Shown piece by piece: positions 22,225-32,470 of a stretch of 64,000 nucleotides of DNA. How positions within the stretch are numbered: position 1 is the stretch's first letter; each line of letters starts with the position of its first letter. The notes beneath the pieces are model-generated. The model was not told where the DNA came from and searched no databases. It was given only the letters and a program-made list of their open reading frames with translations. Position numbers and translations under genes: made by a program. The DNA comes from Sisyra terminalis (lineage: Eukaryota; Arthropoda; Insecta; Neuroptera; Sisyridae): assembly GCA_958496175.1 (NCBI GenBank), contig OY292274.1:31535482-31599481 (forward strand). Direction: 5' to 3'.

Positions 22225-24702
22225 ATGGCAGCAGGGCCACAAACGCTGTTCAATAAATTTCACAAAACTACTATGGCAATCAAGTCATTGTCAGCCGATA
22301 TATCTTTCTTGCAAAGACGTAAAGGAGAAGGGGTGTTTCCGAAATTCATTTCGTTAAAGGGACCAAAAAACAATGAAAGGGCAAACAAGGCTGTCGAAGC
22401 AGCTAAACTTAAATGGTTGAAGTGGGAGATAAGGGCTCTGTTCAGCAAACGCAGTGAATTAGAACTACAGGCATACAGATTAAGTTTGGAGTTGACCGCC
22501 AAACTTAATAATCTGGATTTTGAACTTATGCTTGAAAAAACCCGTCATATGTACAGGGTGATTGAGCATAAATTGCAGCTCAAGCATATAAAACTGAAAA
22601 GGAAATTCAAAACTTTGAAAACAAATAAAGGGACACAAAGGAAAGCTGATACAGAATTCCATACGCAAAACCTCGTAACTAACCTATCTAAAACCAAATT
22701 TTCGGACCAAGAATTGAAATACCTCGAAAGAGGATTGAAATTCTCTCCGGCTCCATGTACTATCCCAACTGAACAATTGATTGTAGATGTTGAATCTGCA
22801 ATCAAGAGTTTGCCAGATGAGGAAAAACAGTACATTAGGCGCAGTTGTTTAAATGTAGTGCAGAAATTTACTGGTGTAAAACATAAAGACAACGATAATA
22901 AAATGGTTAAAAATTTAAAATCAAAAAATGTGTTTTATACAAAAGCAGACAAGGGAAATTGCATAGTCATAATGGATAAAGATGACTATGATGGTAGAGT
23001 TGGGAAACTGCTGGAGGAAGGTCCTTACATCAGAATCACAAAAGATCCTCTACCGGGGATGATTCGTGATGTCAAGGAGGCTCTCGCTAGTTGTAAAAAT
23101 CTAGTAGAGAAAAGTGACCGTTTAAACCTACAACTCTCAAATCCATCAGTACCCAGATTGTATTGCTTACCGAAAATACACAAACCAGGCAATCAAATGC
23201 GTCCTATTGTTGCGGGTATGAACGCTCCGACGTACTTATTGGCCAAATGGTTATGTAAACGTTTCAACAACTTAAGGGCACCTGAAGGTTTTTCAATAAA
23301 AAATAATTTGGATTTGGTAGAAAGAATCAAAGACGTTAAACTAAAAGACACGGAACGTTTGATATCTTTTGATGTTAGTGCTCTGTTCCCTAGTGTTCCT
23401 ATCAGTTTAACAATGGTTTTGTTAGAAATTTGGTTAAAAAAGAACAATATCCCACAACCAGAGTTAGATGAATATGTTAGATTAACAAAACATTGCATGA
23501 ACCAAACTATTTTTCAATTCAGAGGTTCATATTACCGACAAACACAAGGCACGGCCATGGGCAATCCTTTGTCACCGTTCTTGGCAAATTTGTTTATGAG
23601 CAACTTCGAACTGCAGGCGAAACGAAATTGTGATAATTTTCCTAGGGTTTGGTACAGATATGTTGACGACGTTTTTGCTATTTATAATGAAGGGACAATA
23701 GATCCGGACAAGTTCTTGGATTATCTTAACGCAATACAGCCTGGCATAACATTTACGGTAGAAAGAGAAAAAGATGGTAGTTTACCATTCTTAGACTTGA
23801 AAATAACCAGAAACCAGGGCAACCTGGTTTTTGACATCTATAGAAAACCAACACATGTAGATAGATATGTTATGGCTGAATCCGTATGTCATAATAGCCA
23901 TAAACTGGCTGTTTTCCATTCCTTGATAAACCGACTCGTAAATGTACCTCTGGCAAAGAATCTGTTCACAAAAGAATTAGAATACATTAAAGGTGTGGCG
24001 ACCTTTAATGGATACTCTACCAAAATTGTAGACAGAATTCTCAAAAGGGCTCTTTGGAGGAAAAAATTATCAGCAACCACTTTACGAACGATGGAAGGAC
24101 CAGAAGACCGTTGGTCTGTGTTAACTTATTATCCAGGGATTTCCCAAAAAATCGAAAGGATATGGAAACAGTTTGGAATAAAGGCGGGATATACAACCAA
24201 AAAGTTGGGTGGATTTTTCAATGGTTCCAAAGATAAAATTCCGGACATACAAAAATCAGGAATTTATGAAATCCCTTGCACGGGCTGTGATAAAAGCTAC
24301 GTCGGTCAGACTAGAAGACAAATAGGGGTTAGGTATAAGGAACATCTGGCAAACATAAAATATGCAAGAGTGGAAAAATCATGTGTGGCAGAACATGCAC
24401 TGGAAACAGGGCATACATTTGCAGAAGTTAGACTTCTAAAAAATGTTCACCGCACAAACAGATTGGATGCACTCGAAAGCATAGAAATTGTTAAGAGAAA
24501 GGGAAAGGTACTAAATTGGGAGAATGGTCCAATTCAAAATTCGGCACTTTTCGGGTTGCTTACGAAGGATTTGGTGAAAGTAAAGAAATTTGGGAACACA
24601 CCCCCCTCCATAACCACATCGCAAAAAGAGAAAGGCACGACATATAAATTGAGGTCAATCCGTGATTATTTTGTGAATCATCACATAGAAGTTACGGAGT
24701 GA
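22225..24702 (+). CDS. Penelope-like element polyprotein: RT and GIY-YIG endonuclease
   Basis: An uninterrupted 825-codon ORF. An N-terminal basic, coiled-coil-prone region (about residues 60-160) is followed by the PLE reverse transcriptase: FYTKADKGNCIVIMDKDDY, RLYCLPKIHKPG with RPIVAG, motif A FDVSALFPSVP, motif B QGTAMGNPLSPFLANLFM, catalytic YVDD in WYRYVDDVFAIY, and LPFLDLKI. The C-terminal GIY-YIG nuclease starts GIYEIPC with CTGC and SYVGQTRRQIGVRYKEH, and keeps VAEHALETGH and a Glu in DALESIEIV. Known role: target-primed reverse transcription, with the GIY-YIG domain nicking DNA. The last ~36 codons lie inside the right pseudo-LTR. With no stop or frameshift, the copy looks young and possibly active. 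Confidence 0.95.
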   Translation: MAAGPQTLFNKFHKTTMAIKSLSADISFLQRRKGEGVFPKFISLKGPKNNERANKAVEAAKLKWLKWEIRALFSKRSELELQAYRLSLELTAKLNNLDFELMLEKTRHMYRVIEHKLQLKHIKLKRKFKTLKTNKGTQRKADTEFHTQNLVTNLSKTKFSDQELKYLERGLKFSPAPCTIPTEQLIVDVESAIKSLPDEEKQYIRRSCLNVVQKFTGVKHKDNDNKMVKNLKSKNVFYTKADKGNCIVIMDKDDYDGRVGKLLEEGPYIRITKDPLPGMIRDVKEALASCKNLVEKSDRLNLQLSNPSVPRLYCLPKIHKPGNQMRPIVAGMNAPTYLLAKWLCKRFNNLRAPEGFSIKNNLDLVERIKDVKLKDTERLISFDVSALFPSVPISLTMVLLEIWLKKNNIPQPELDEYVRLTKHCMNQTIFQFRGSYYRQTQGTAMGNPLSPFLANLFMSNFELQAKRNCDNFPRVWYRYVDDVFAIYNEGTIDPDKFLDYLNAIQPGITFTVEREKDGSLPFLDLKITRNQGNLVFDIYRKPTHVDRYVMAESVCHNSHKLAVFHSLINRLVNVPLAKNLFTKELEYIKGVATFNGYSTKIVDRILKRALWRKKLSATTLRTMEGPEDRWSVLTYYPGISQKIERIWKQFGIKAGYTTKKLGGFFNGSKDKIPDIQKSGIYEIPCTGCDKSYVGQTRRQIGVRYKEHLANIKYARVEKSCVAEHALETGHTFAEVRLLKNVHRTNRLDALESIEIVKRKGKVLNWENGPIQNSALFGLLTKDLVKVKKFGNTPPSITTSQKEKGTTYKLRSIRDYFVNHHIEVTE

Positions 24703-24978
24703 TCCAAGCTACTCGATGACCACTGATGAAGATTGCTTGGCAATCGAAATACGTATCTGGGTAATACGTCACGAATATTTTTGTTTGAACTTCTGTTCAA
24801 ATTTATGTTGGAGGTATGATTTTTTAAATATTATTATATTGAGTTTATATATTATTATATTAAATTTGTATATTATTATATTAAATTTGTATATTATTGT
24901 ATTGATTTTGTATATTATTGTGTTAAATTATACTACATAAATTGAACTGCAATATATTTTATATATTGTATACACAGT
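24594..24978 (+). repeat. PLE pseudo-LTR, right copy (385 bp)
   Basis: Second copy of 21794-22178; starts within the PLE ORF (stop codon at 24700-24702) and ends TACACAGT, directly followed by the right copy of the 378-bp host duplication. Confidence 0.88.
24723..24757 (+). ncRNA. Hammerhead-ribozyme-like motif in right pseudo-LTR
   Basis: Identical to 21923-21957: CTGATGA, GATTGC-TTG-GCAATC stem-loop, GAAA, TACGTATC. If both copies cut, the excised RNA would be 2800 nt (21958-24757), one full PLE unit. Confidence 0.7.
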
Positions 24979-25360
24979 AAACTTTCTTTGTATAACAAGA
25001 TAGTTAGGTACTCCATTTTATTCTTTATTGCATACTATATTGTTAATAACTTGTTTTAGTTCTCTTAAATTTATAAACTTGGTAATTTAAAAACGGAAAT
25101 ATTTCGATTCATTGGTGTGATTTTTTTAAATATCATATAAGATAAATATTTTTGTTCTAATTAAAATTATGTTTTAATCTATCGTTAGTTCGTAAGGTCA
25201 AATAGTAAAAAAAAGAAAAGAATAATTTCATACTTATTAGGTTTAGAAATATGAAAATGAAGGTGAAGCAACAATTTTACATTAATTTTTTTATATCTCT
25301 TTTATGAATTCTTTGGTATTATGTTAACAAAAAATAAATAAAAACAACTTTTATCGCAAT
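24979..25360 (+). repeat. About 378-bp direct duplication flanking the PLE, right copy
   Basis: Second copy of 21410-21787; beyond about 25360 the two flanks differ completely. Confidence 0.85.
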
Positions 25361-26500
25361 TCTGTTAAAATGTTTTAAAAGTTTCATAACAAAATAAAAA
25401 ACATAAAATAAAATGGACTGTATTTGTTTAATGTTTTAAGACTCATCTCCAAAATATTTTTGCTAGAAGAAACAAATATTTTGATATTATATATTCTTTT
25501 AATGTTTTTTGATTTTTAATTTTAGTTTTCTGTTTAATTTGATGTTTAGCTTTAATAGAAATCACGTACTGTTATAGTTATTTGTAGAATTTAAGCGAAT
25601 AAAATTTAAAAAAAAGTTAATATTTTATTCAGGTTTTTGTTTTCTGAAAATTGAAGACAAATTTTATCAAGAGTTACAGTCTTTTTTTAGGTTGACAAAA
25701 AATTTCTAGAAAAACATTTAAAACTCCCATTTAATTATTTAATATCCTTTGCAGTCTATCTAATATACTTTAAAACATACTATAGCCCCCATCTTTTAGT
25801 AAAAGGATCGAGAATTCTTATCACTTTACCATTTTATTATTTTATATCGTTTAACCAGCATTTCAATCAGGCTCCACCAATCTTTAATCTTTTAATCTGA
25901 GCCCTCGTGATGCGCGCAACCCCCGTCATTACGTATTGAAGTAATAGAAAATTTATTGAAATGATACAAATCGTCAAAGAAAAAGCTATTCTTGATTTTG
26001 ATGATGAATGTAAAAAAAAAATATTTTAAAAGGTCACTATTATATCCAAAGTTTTACTTAATTAAAATTCCTACCGAGATTTGAATAAATTACTTTATTT
26101 TCCATCTTAAAACATGTTTAAATTTAGATATTATATACGCTATTACTAATGTTGTAGGATCTATTGCCGATTAGAAGATGGTACGTACAACTAACGGTCT
26201 CCAAATAACAAAATTAGTTAATTATTTATCAAGCACTTATCTTTGATAATCCAATGATTACTTATGGTAATCAATACTAATTAGTTCAATCAAAATTTCA
26301 ATGATAGCTAAATGAAAGAAAATATCTGTAATAGAAAGCTAGCACAATTCTTATTTACGGTTGATTCCTTATGTAGTTGTGTCGCTGTTCGAGTTCAATT
26401 GTGCAGTTTAATCTCTGCGTTCGAAATTTCTAAAAAAGAACAAGTGTGCTATATGGAAGTAGTAGTTTTGCTCTCCAAAAATAGTGCGCAGAATAAAGCC
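25361..26500. other. AT-rich stretch without recognised genes
   Basis: No coding, RNA or repeat structure recognised. Many short A/T runs; the reading frames at 26312-26602 have no family features and overlap the start of the mariner relic on the opposite strand. Confidence 0.4.
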
Positions 26501-26760
26501 ACGCAATGTGAACTCCATTTTACATATATTTTTGCTATCTTTCTGATAACTTGTGGAATACCATGCTAAAAAAATGGTCATCTTTTGAGTAAAACTCGCC
26601 ATTGAGTGATTTTTGTAGATCTTCGTAAGATGTTAAGTGCTGCTCAGCAAACGCTTATTCCATTGAAGCAAATAAGTAATTATCTAAAAGAGCCATGTAT
26701 TGAGAATAAGCCGCATGAGAAAGTATTTCCGAACTGAATGCCTCATCAAATGCCTCAAAA
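26500..26760 (-). pseudogene. Mariner transposase C-terminal relic
   Basis: Minus-strand reading with stops gives LDNYLFASMEQ-like, then TSYEDLQKSL and YSKDDHFF...HKLSER. This is the pattern of the mariner C-terminus (DYHLF, TSYED, ASKD..FF, KLPERW). At least two in-frame breaks are seen, and no terminal repeats were found, so it is an old, dead fragment. Confidence 0.6.
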
Positions 26761-26883
26761 ATTGCTGTTATCCTTCACCCGTTTTTCTGCGTGGTCAGGG
26801 GAATTGTCATTGTTTAATATAATTTCCATACGTAATATAATTAAATTATAGTAAACTATAAAAAAAAAAATTCATCAAAAATT

Positions 26884-27120
26884 CAAACAAATAAATTACT
26901 GACATATTGCCCAGATACGTATTTCGATTGCCAAGCAAACTTCTTCAGTGGTCATTAAATAGTATTGCATGGTACTCAAAGTAATTACAGATCGTAGGTA
27001 ATCAAATACTAGTTTTTAACCACTGATGAAGATAGTTTGGCAATCGAAATACGTATATGAGCAATATGTCGGTAATTCATTTGTTTAAATTTTTGTTCAC
27101 ATTCAATATGACCACAGTAT
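26884..27120. mobile_element. Head-to-head pair of PLE hammerhead-region fragments
   Basis: 26884-26967 is, on the minus strand, ACCACTGAAGAAG...GGCAATCGAAATACGTATCTGG followed by GCAATATGTC. 27010-27120 is the same type of sequence on the plus strand: CCACTGATGAAGATAG, TTGGCAATCGAAATACGTAT, AGCAATATGTC. Both arms continue to ATTTGTTT. The plus arm keeps CTGATGA (27023-27029) and GAAA (27046-27049). The ORF is absent. Penelope-type elements are known to leave partly inverted copies. Confidence 0.72.
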
Positions 27121-27299
27121 ATTTCATACATTGAATAACCAGACTTGTAGTTAAATTTTAAAACTTCTTCAATGTTATATATAATTTACAAGTTTCTATC
27201 TTATTTATATAGGTATATAGTACTTTTTAAATTCTTTGAATCAAATTGTATAAGAAATTGATAAAATATAAGAATATCTTCTAAACACTTAATCCAGGG

Positions 27300-27530
27300 C
27301 AGTGATGGCGAATCTATGACCCGTGGGTCAGACACTGACCCACGATGGCTAGGCAATCAGTTGTTTGTTATTTTTGTAGAAAGAGACTTCCATAGCACTT
27401 GTATCACTCCCTCTCTATTTCATATCATGAGGCGCTAATGGGTGCCATGCACATTAGTGACCCACGAGCTAATATTAAAAAAATATGAATATAATCCACG
27501 CCTTAAAAAGGATTGCCATTCGCCATTTTA
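27300..27530 (+). mobile_element. hAT-like MITE, copy with worn right end
   Basis: Begins CAGTGATGGCGAATCTATGA and contains the block GACTTCCATAGCACTTGTATC and GTGACCCACGAGCTA shared with the element at 43619-43845 (opposite orientation). The right end reads CATTCGCCAT without the final CACTG, so no target duplication can be read. No ORF. Confidence 0.65.
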
Positions 27531-28009
27531 ATCAATGCTAATTTTTCAGTAATAATAGAATTAAAAAAGTATAATTTATTCATATATTTTTAATATATAC
27601 ATAAGTGTATGCATATTTTTTCATAGTCTCATTGGTAATTAAGAGTGTTATGATAATGAGAAAATAATGATTTTCCTCTTTAATTAAATCCATTAACATG
27701 AAAACAAAATAACAAGTTTGAGTTAAAACAGAAAATAAATATTTGTAATTTAACACCGATGAGCAATAGTTCTTATTTTCAATAACATTCATATGGAAAT
27801 TTGTAATACAGAATTTATTTTTAATTTTTGTAAGGACAACAGTGAAAGAATGAATGTAAATATCAAGACTATGGAGAGGTGGCTTAAATCGATATAAACT
27901 CCGGTTCCAACTTTCAACTTCAATTCTAAAGTCAATTATTTTTAAGCTATCAATAACCCCAGGTTCGGCTCTCGTTTAAATTGTTATATATCACAATCAA
28001 AGCAATAAA

Positions 28010-29560
28010 GATATTTTTCGAAAGTATCTAAATTCTGGATAAGTTGCTTTTTTAATAATATCCGAAGCTAGAGGTTGGTCTAGTTTCTTTTAAAAAAAGG
28101 AACTTACTCTTAAATGCTTATCTTAAGTCAGTTTTTAAGATACTTTTTTAGCTACTTTGTGTGTTCCGATTGTACTTAGTTTCGAAACGTATTTGGTAAA
28201 GTTGTTAAGTAGGGGAGACCGGGTACAAAAGTAACTATTTGTACTTTTACCTTGATTTCTGGATGGGTGTTATTATTAGGTATCATTAAATGAATATAAA
28301 GACATATAAATTTAGTTTATGTTCTTCACAATAGTAACTTGATTTATTAAATTATGGTGTGTTTTATATAAATAACACGGAGTTAAAAAAAAATTGTCAG
28401 TTGTTACTTTCGACCACGTAGGCAGGTCGAAAGTAACAAGACTGCTAAGGGTTGCTAATGAAAACATAGTAGAAGTTAAATCAACAAATTACTTATGTAA
28501 AGACTTTATATTAATGATATAAACCAAATTCAGCGTTTTAAATACTCAAAAAATAAATATTTTAAGGAAATGAATCAATAGAATGCCGCGAAAACGCATA
28601 AGAACTACTGTATGAAGAACTACCGACACGGAAATGTATCGAAAACCATTCTACTGAAGTAGATATCCATAAAATATCATGTTAGTAATAAAATCATTAC
28701 GAAGACAAAAGTAACATATTACTTTTGTACCCTAGGGGGCTATGTTACTTTTGTACCCATTCTCATTTTTAATAAAACGTGCAATATAACCTTAAAATGG
28801 AACGTACTAGACAAAAATGAATTTAATCAATTACAATTTATCCAATCAAGAATGAATATGCAAACATTTGGATTTCTATGATCCTTTTACGTTTATGTAA
28901 ACAATAAATAAGAAAAACTTACTTTTGGCTCGTTAAAACACATTACGCCCTATTATATAACCTAACAACACACTGCGCATGCGTCGACTTAATGCGATCG
29001 AGGGGGGTGCTCTAGGCTATCACCTAATGAGAGCAAAGCGGAGTTCGCCCATTGGATAAGCCTAGAAAGCATTTGTTACTTTCGATCCACCGTTACTTTT
29101 GTACCCGGTCTCCCCTAATCAGATAATGGATATTTATCTTTAATAATTTTAGAAAATGGAAAGCATCTATAAAGTATGTCTAAGCCTCTGTAAATACCGG
29201 ACACTTAAAAAAAACGATAGATAATTAATATAAAAGGTACCTATATATTAAAAATTATAGAAATAGAGTATTAGACAGAATAAAACTTTTAATGAAGTAG
29301 AAAAATATATTAATATATTTTATAGTCTTTATATATTAATATATATATAAAGACAGGTAGTCTATTTTATTGTTTACTGCATACTTTATTTTCTAAGTAT
29401 CTAAGATACTTTTTTAATTTAAAAGATACAGTTCTTTTTAAAAAGTATCTAAATTACTAGTTCTTTTTATCAAAAAATGAAGAAATTAAGATATAGTAAC
29501 TTAGATACTTTAATGTAACAAAGTTACCTCAAGGTAACTAAAATACTTTTTCATTGTTCC
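28010..29560 (+). repeat. Repeat family Y, second copy, interrupted by a MITE
   Basis: Left part 28010-28211 and right part 29116-29450 match blocks of 20690-21500 (AAAAAAAGGAACTTA, GTACTTAGTTTCG, AGATAATG, AAACGATAGA, GCATACT). 29400-29560 adds AGTATCTAAATTAC-type words that look like an inverted echo of 28014-28170, so family Y may itself be a DNA element with degenerate ends. Confidence 0.6.
28212..29115. mobile_element. 904-bp non-autonomous DNA transposon (TA target site)
   Basis: Perfect 24-bp terminal inverted repeats, starting GGGGAGACCGGGTACAAAAG at 28212 and mirrored at 29092-29115. They are flanked by TA (28210-28211 and 29116-29117). Internal copies of the ACTTTTGTACCC word lie at about 28720-28760 and a hairpin ACTTTCGACC/GGTCGAAAGT at about 28405-28440. 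No ORF. TA duplication suggests a Tc1/mariner-type source transposase. The sister sequence near 20898 lacks the insert. Confidence 0.85.
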
Positions 29561-31335
29561 GACTATGGTATATATTTTAAGCTCACTATCTTCAAATAAT
29601 ATAATTTTGTTTTATTGACTCATTGAGATTAAATGAATGAGTTTTTAAAGATGCAATCAACATAAGATTAGGAGCTGAAGCCAGCCGAAACCATATAAGT
29701 TTTGTTGAATTCGGGTTTACTAAATAAAAATATTTTCGTTTCAGCTTCAGATCTTCCAAAATTTTCCGACTTCATGTCTTCATGGCTCCGCAGCTCTGGT
29801 GAAAATTTTAACAAATTGATGTAAATTTGAGTTTGATGTATACATAAAGGCAAATATAATAGGGAATTGGTATATTGAAATAAAGTGATTCTTGAATTGC
29901 TTCTCAAATGAAATCAGTTTTCGGAAAAGTATAACTTTTATAAAACTTGTTTGATCTTTAGATTGATTGCTTTACAGATTGAGCATGTGCCTATCAAACT
30001 AGGTTTAAATAATACGTTCTTAATTTTTATGAGTTACATAATTTACGGAAAACATTTCAACAGTGTAACAAAATATACACTAAAATAATTATAACAATTA
30101 AAGGTTTAAAAAGGTTTAAATAAAAAGGTTTTATTGATTTAAATTAATAATTGATATTTAAAATTTAGGTTACAAAAATAATTGGACATTTCCCATTCTG
30201 CCCCATCCTCTGAGGCACAATGGGAAATGAGCCTGGGGCGCAATAGGATACTTGTTATTGGCTTAGTTCGCAGATGAAGACACTGTCATCAATCATCATC
30301 GTGTTTAGCCCAGCACATGCCAAATGTGCCCATTTTTGACGAATACTGCAGGAACACCAGCTTTCTTCATTAGATTTGGAGTTTAAATCCTCACAGTATA
30401 AGCAGATTACCTCTGCATCTTCCGACCTTTCTTTTATATGGACTGTCGGCTAGTTTTCCTTATATATGTACGCACTATCTGCTGATAAAATAAAAATATC
30501 TTTCTGAATGGGAAATACTATCTGAATGGTATATCCCATTCCGCCCCACCCATTGTGCCCCAAAGCTCTTTCCACACAAACACGACTATATTGGTTATAT
30601 TTGAATTATTACTACGCTTTTAGTTAGTCAACAGTATGTTTAAACCAAAATGCCATGTTAATATTCAAACAAATAATAGAAAGAACATAGGATAATTATC
30701 TTAGTGTTACTTTACAAAAATTAGAATTCGGAAACGTTTATTTCGACTTTTGATAAAAATAAAAACAACTGCACTCTTTACTGGCGATAGCCACTTTTTA
30801 TTATGCAGCACAGTTAATTGAACATTAAGTATGATTTTTACGCATTTTTGTCACCTGTAACAACCGCTAATTCCATTTCCCATTCCGCCCCGTGTTCCCA
30901 TACAATTTTAGCAGTTTAATTAATATTACCAATCATCTTACCAATCATTTTTTCTCCTTATATAGGTAGAAGATTGTTTGTGTAAAGAAATAAACAATGT
31001 GTACCTACTGCAGGAAAAAACCCAGTCTTTCTAGCATATACTTCCAAAAGCTATCAATAAAGCAAATATAGTAATTAATAACAAGAGCCATTGACATTAA
31101 GCACGGAAGTGGTTTTTATTTTTTTCACTATGCATACGTTTTTCAACGTTTTTCAATGGTCAAATCAGACATTGTATAAATAGATAGTGAAAATTTATAC
31201 TAAGACTTATACTAAGTATACTAAGTATTTATACTAAGACTTTTATAAAAAGTAATCAAGGAAAAAACTTAAACAATATGTACACAGTTTTTGTAGAATA
31301 GCACTTTTGATATTAAGAATATTATAATTAAAGTA
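29561..31335. repeat. Gene-free stretch with CCCATTCCGCCCC repeats
   Basis: CCCATT(C/T)(C/T)GCCCC occurs at 30193-30206, 30537-30549 and 30880-30895, with inverted forms (CAATGGGAAATGA, GGGGCGCAATAGG) near 30220-30247. This resembles the subterminal repeats of a MITE spanning about 30180-30900, but clean ends and a target duplication were not found. No gene seen. Confidence 0.4.
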
Positions 31336-32470
31336 ATAGGAATCTGTACTGGAGTTTTTAGAACCAGCCTTATCACAACCATATAGGCTGATAGAATGAA
31401 CCAATAACCACTTACTTTCAGAAGAAAGAAATCATTCTAAAATACGCATCTAAAACTAAACATTTTCCTAATAATTCAGCTAGTAAAAGTTATAGTAAGG
31501 CCAGGCGACCAATATTATTAATGAAAGTGAGCCCCAGCCCCATCAGCCATTGAAGATTCGAATAGTCAAGTATGAATGTGAAATAGGGTTAAAAGTACCA
31601 ATAAGGTTTCCACAGCCGGAGAATCAACAACCACCGTGGGAATCCTGGAACCCACCGATAGATACTTTCTTAGCCGAATATCCAATCGACATTACACTTC
31701 CAGTATTGTTTGTAAAGCTATACATGAAATCCGAAACAGGCACCAAGAACACCAGGAATTTTACACTGATGGATCGGCATTAAACGGAAAATCGGTATGT
31801 GCCATCATAACAAACAACCATGAAAATTTCTGCAAACTGAAGGACTTAAAACCATTAAATGCTTAGAAACCATCGAAAAAAAAAACGAAACGAAACCGTC
31901 AGTCATTTACTCGGACTCACTAACATGCCTAAATGTCCTAAAAAAAACATAATAAAAACAAAAAAATAATACGCATACAAAAAAAAGTCAATATGCTCAG
32001 AAACAAGGATCTAATATAGCTAATCTTCATCCCTGGGCATCATGGGACAGATGACAAAAATGAGTAAGCGGACGAATTGGAAGATTGAAAGAAACAAGTC
32101 AAGATTAAAGTCCAAAAAACAGAGACAGTATATGAAGGAATAAACCCTAAAAATTAGACATGGGAAAGGACTTAGTCCAGGTTACATCCTTAATCGAATT
32201 TATACCAAGATACTGCCCAGTGGCTTTAACGAGACTCAGAATAAGACACACTACGATGATCCATTAACATATAAAGCAGGGGGAGGGTTAATAGTGACAA
32301 TTGTGGAGAGGTGCTTAGCGTTAGTCAATTTCTAATCAACTGCACAACCCTATCAACTAGAGGAAGAAGTGAAGATAAGGACATGGCCTAAGGAATATGC
32401 TTAGCTACAGGGACAAAGCAGGAAGAGCCATAGAGCTTTTAAAAATAACCGAATTGCTACATAAAATTTA
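31336..32470 (+). pseudogene. Degraded ORF2 3' part of the non-LTR family
   Basis: Matches the C-terminal third of the ORF2 at 9231-13029: ICTG.FRTS, then RIVKYECEIGL, PPWESWNPPIDTFLAEYP, VLFVKLYM, FYTDGSALNGKS (RNase H start), YSDSLTCLN-like and HHGTD. Spread over all three frames with many stops and indels. An old 5'-truncated insertion in the opposite orientation to the full-length copy. Confidence 0.85.

Noticed and set aside
21794..24978. Reading the element as an LTR retrotransposon
   Set aside because: The direct repeats lack TG..CA ends, primer-binding site and polypurine tract. There is no gag, protease or integrase. The RT is PLE-type, fused to GIY-YIG, and the repeats begin inside the ORF.
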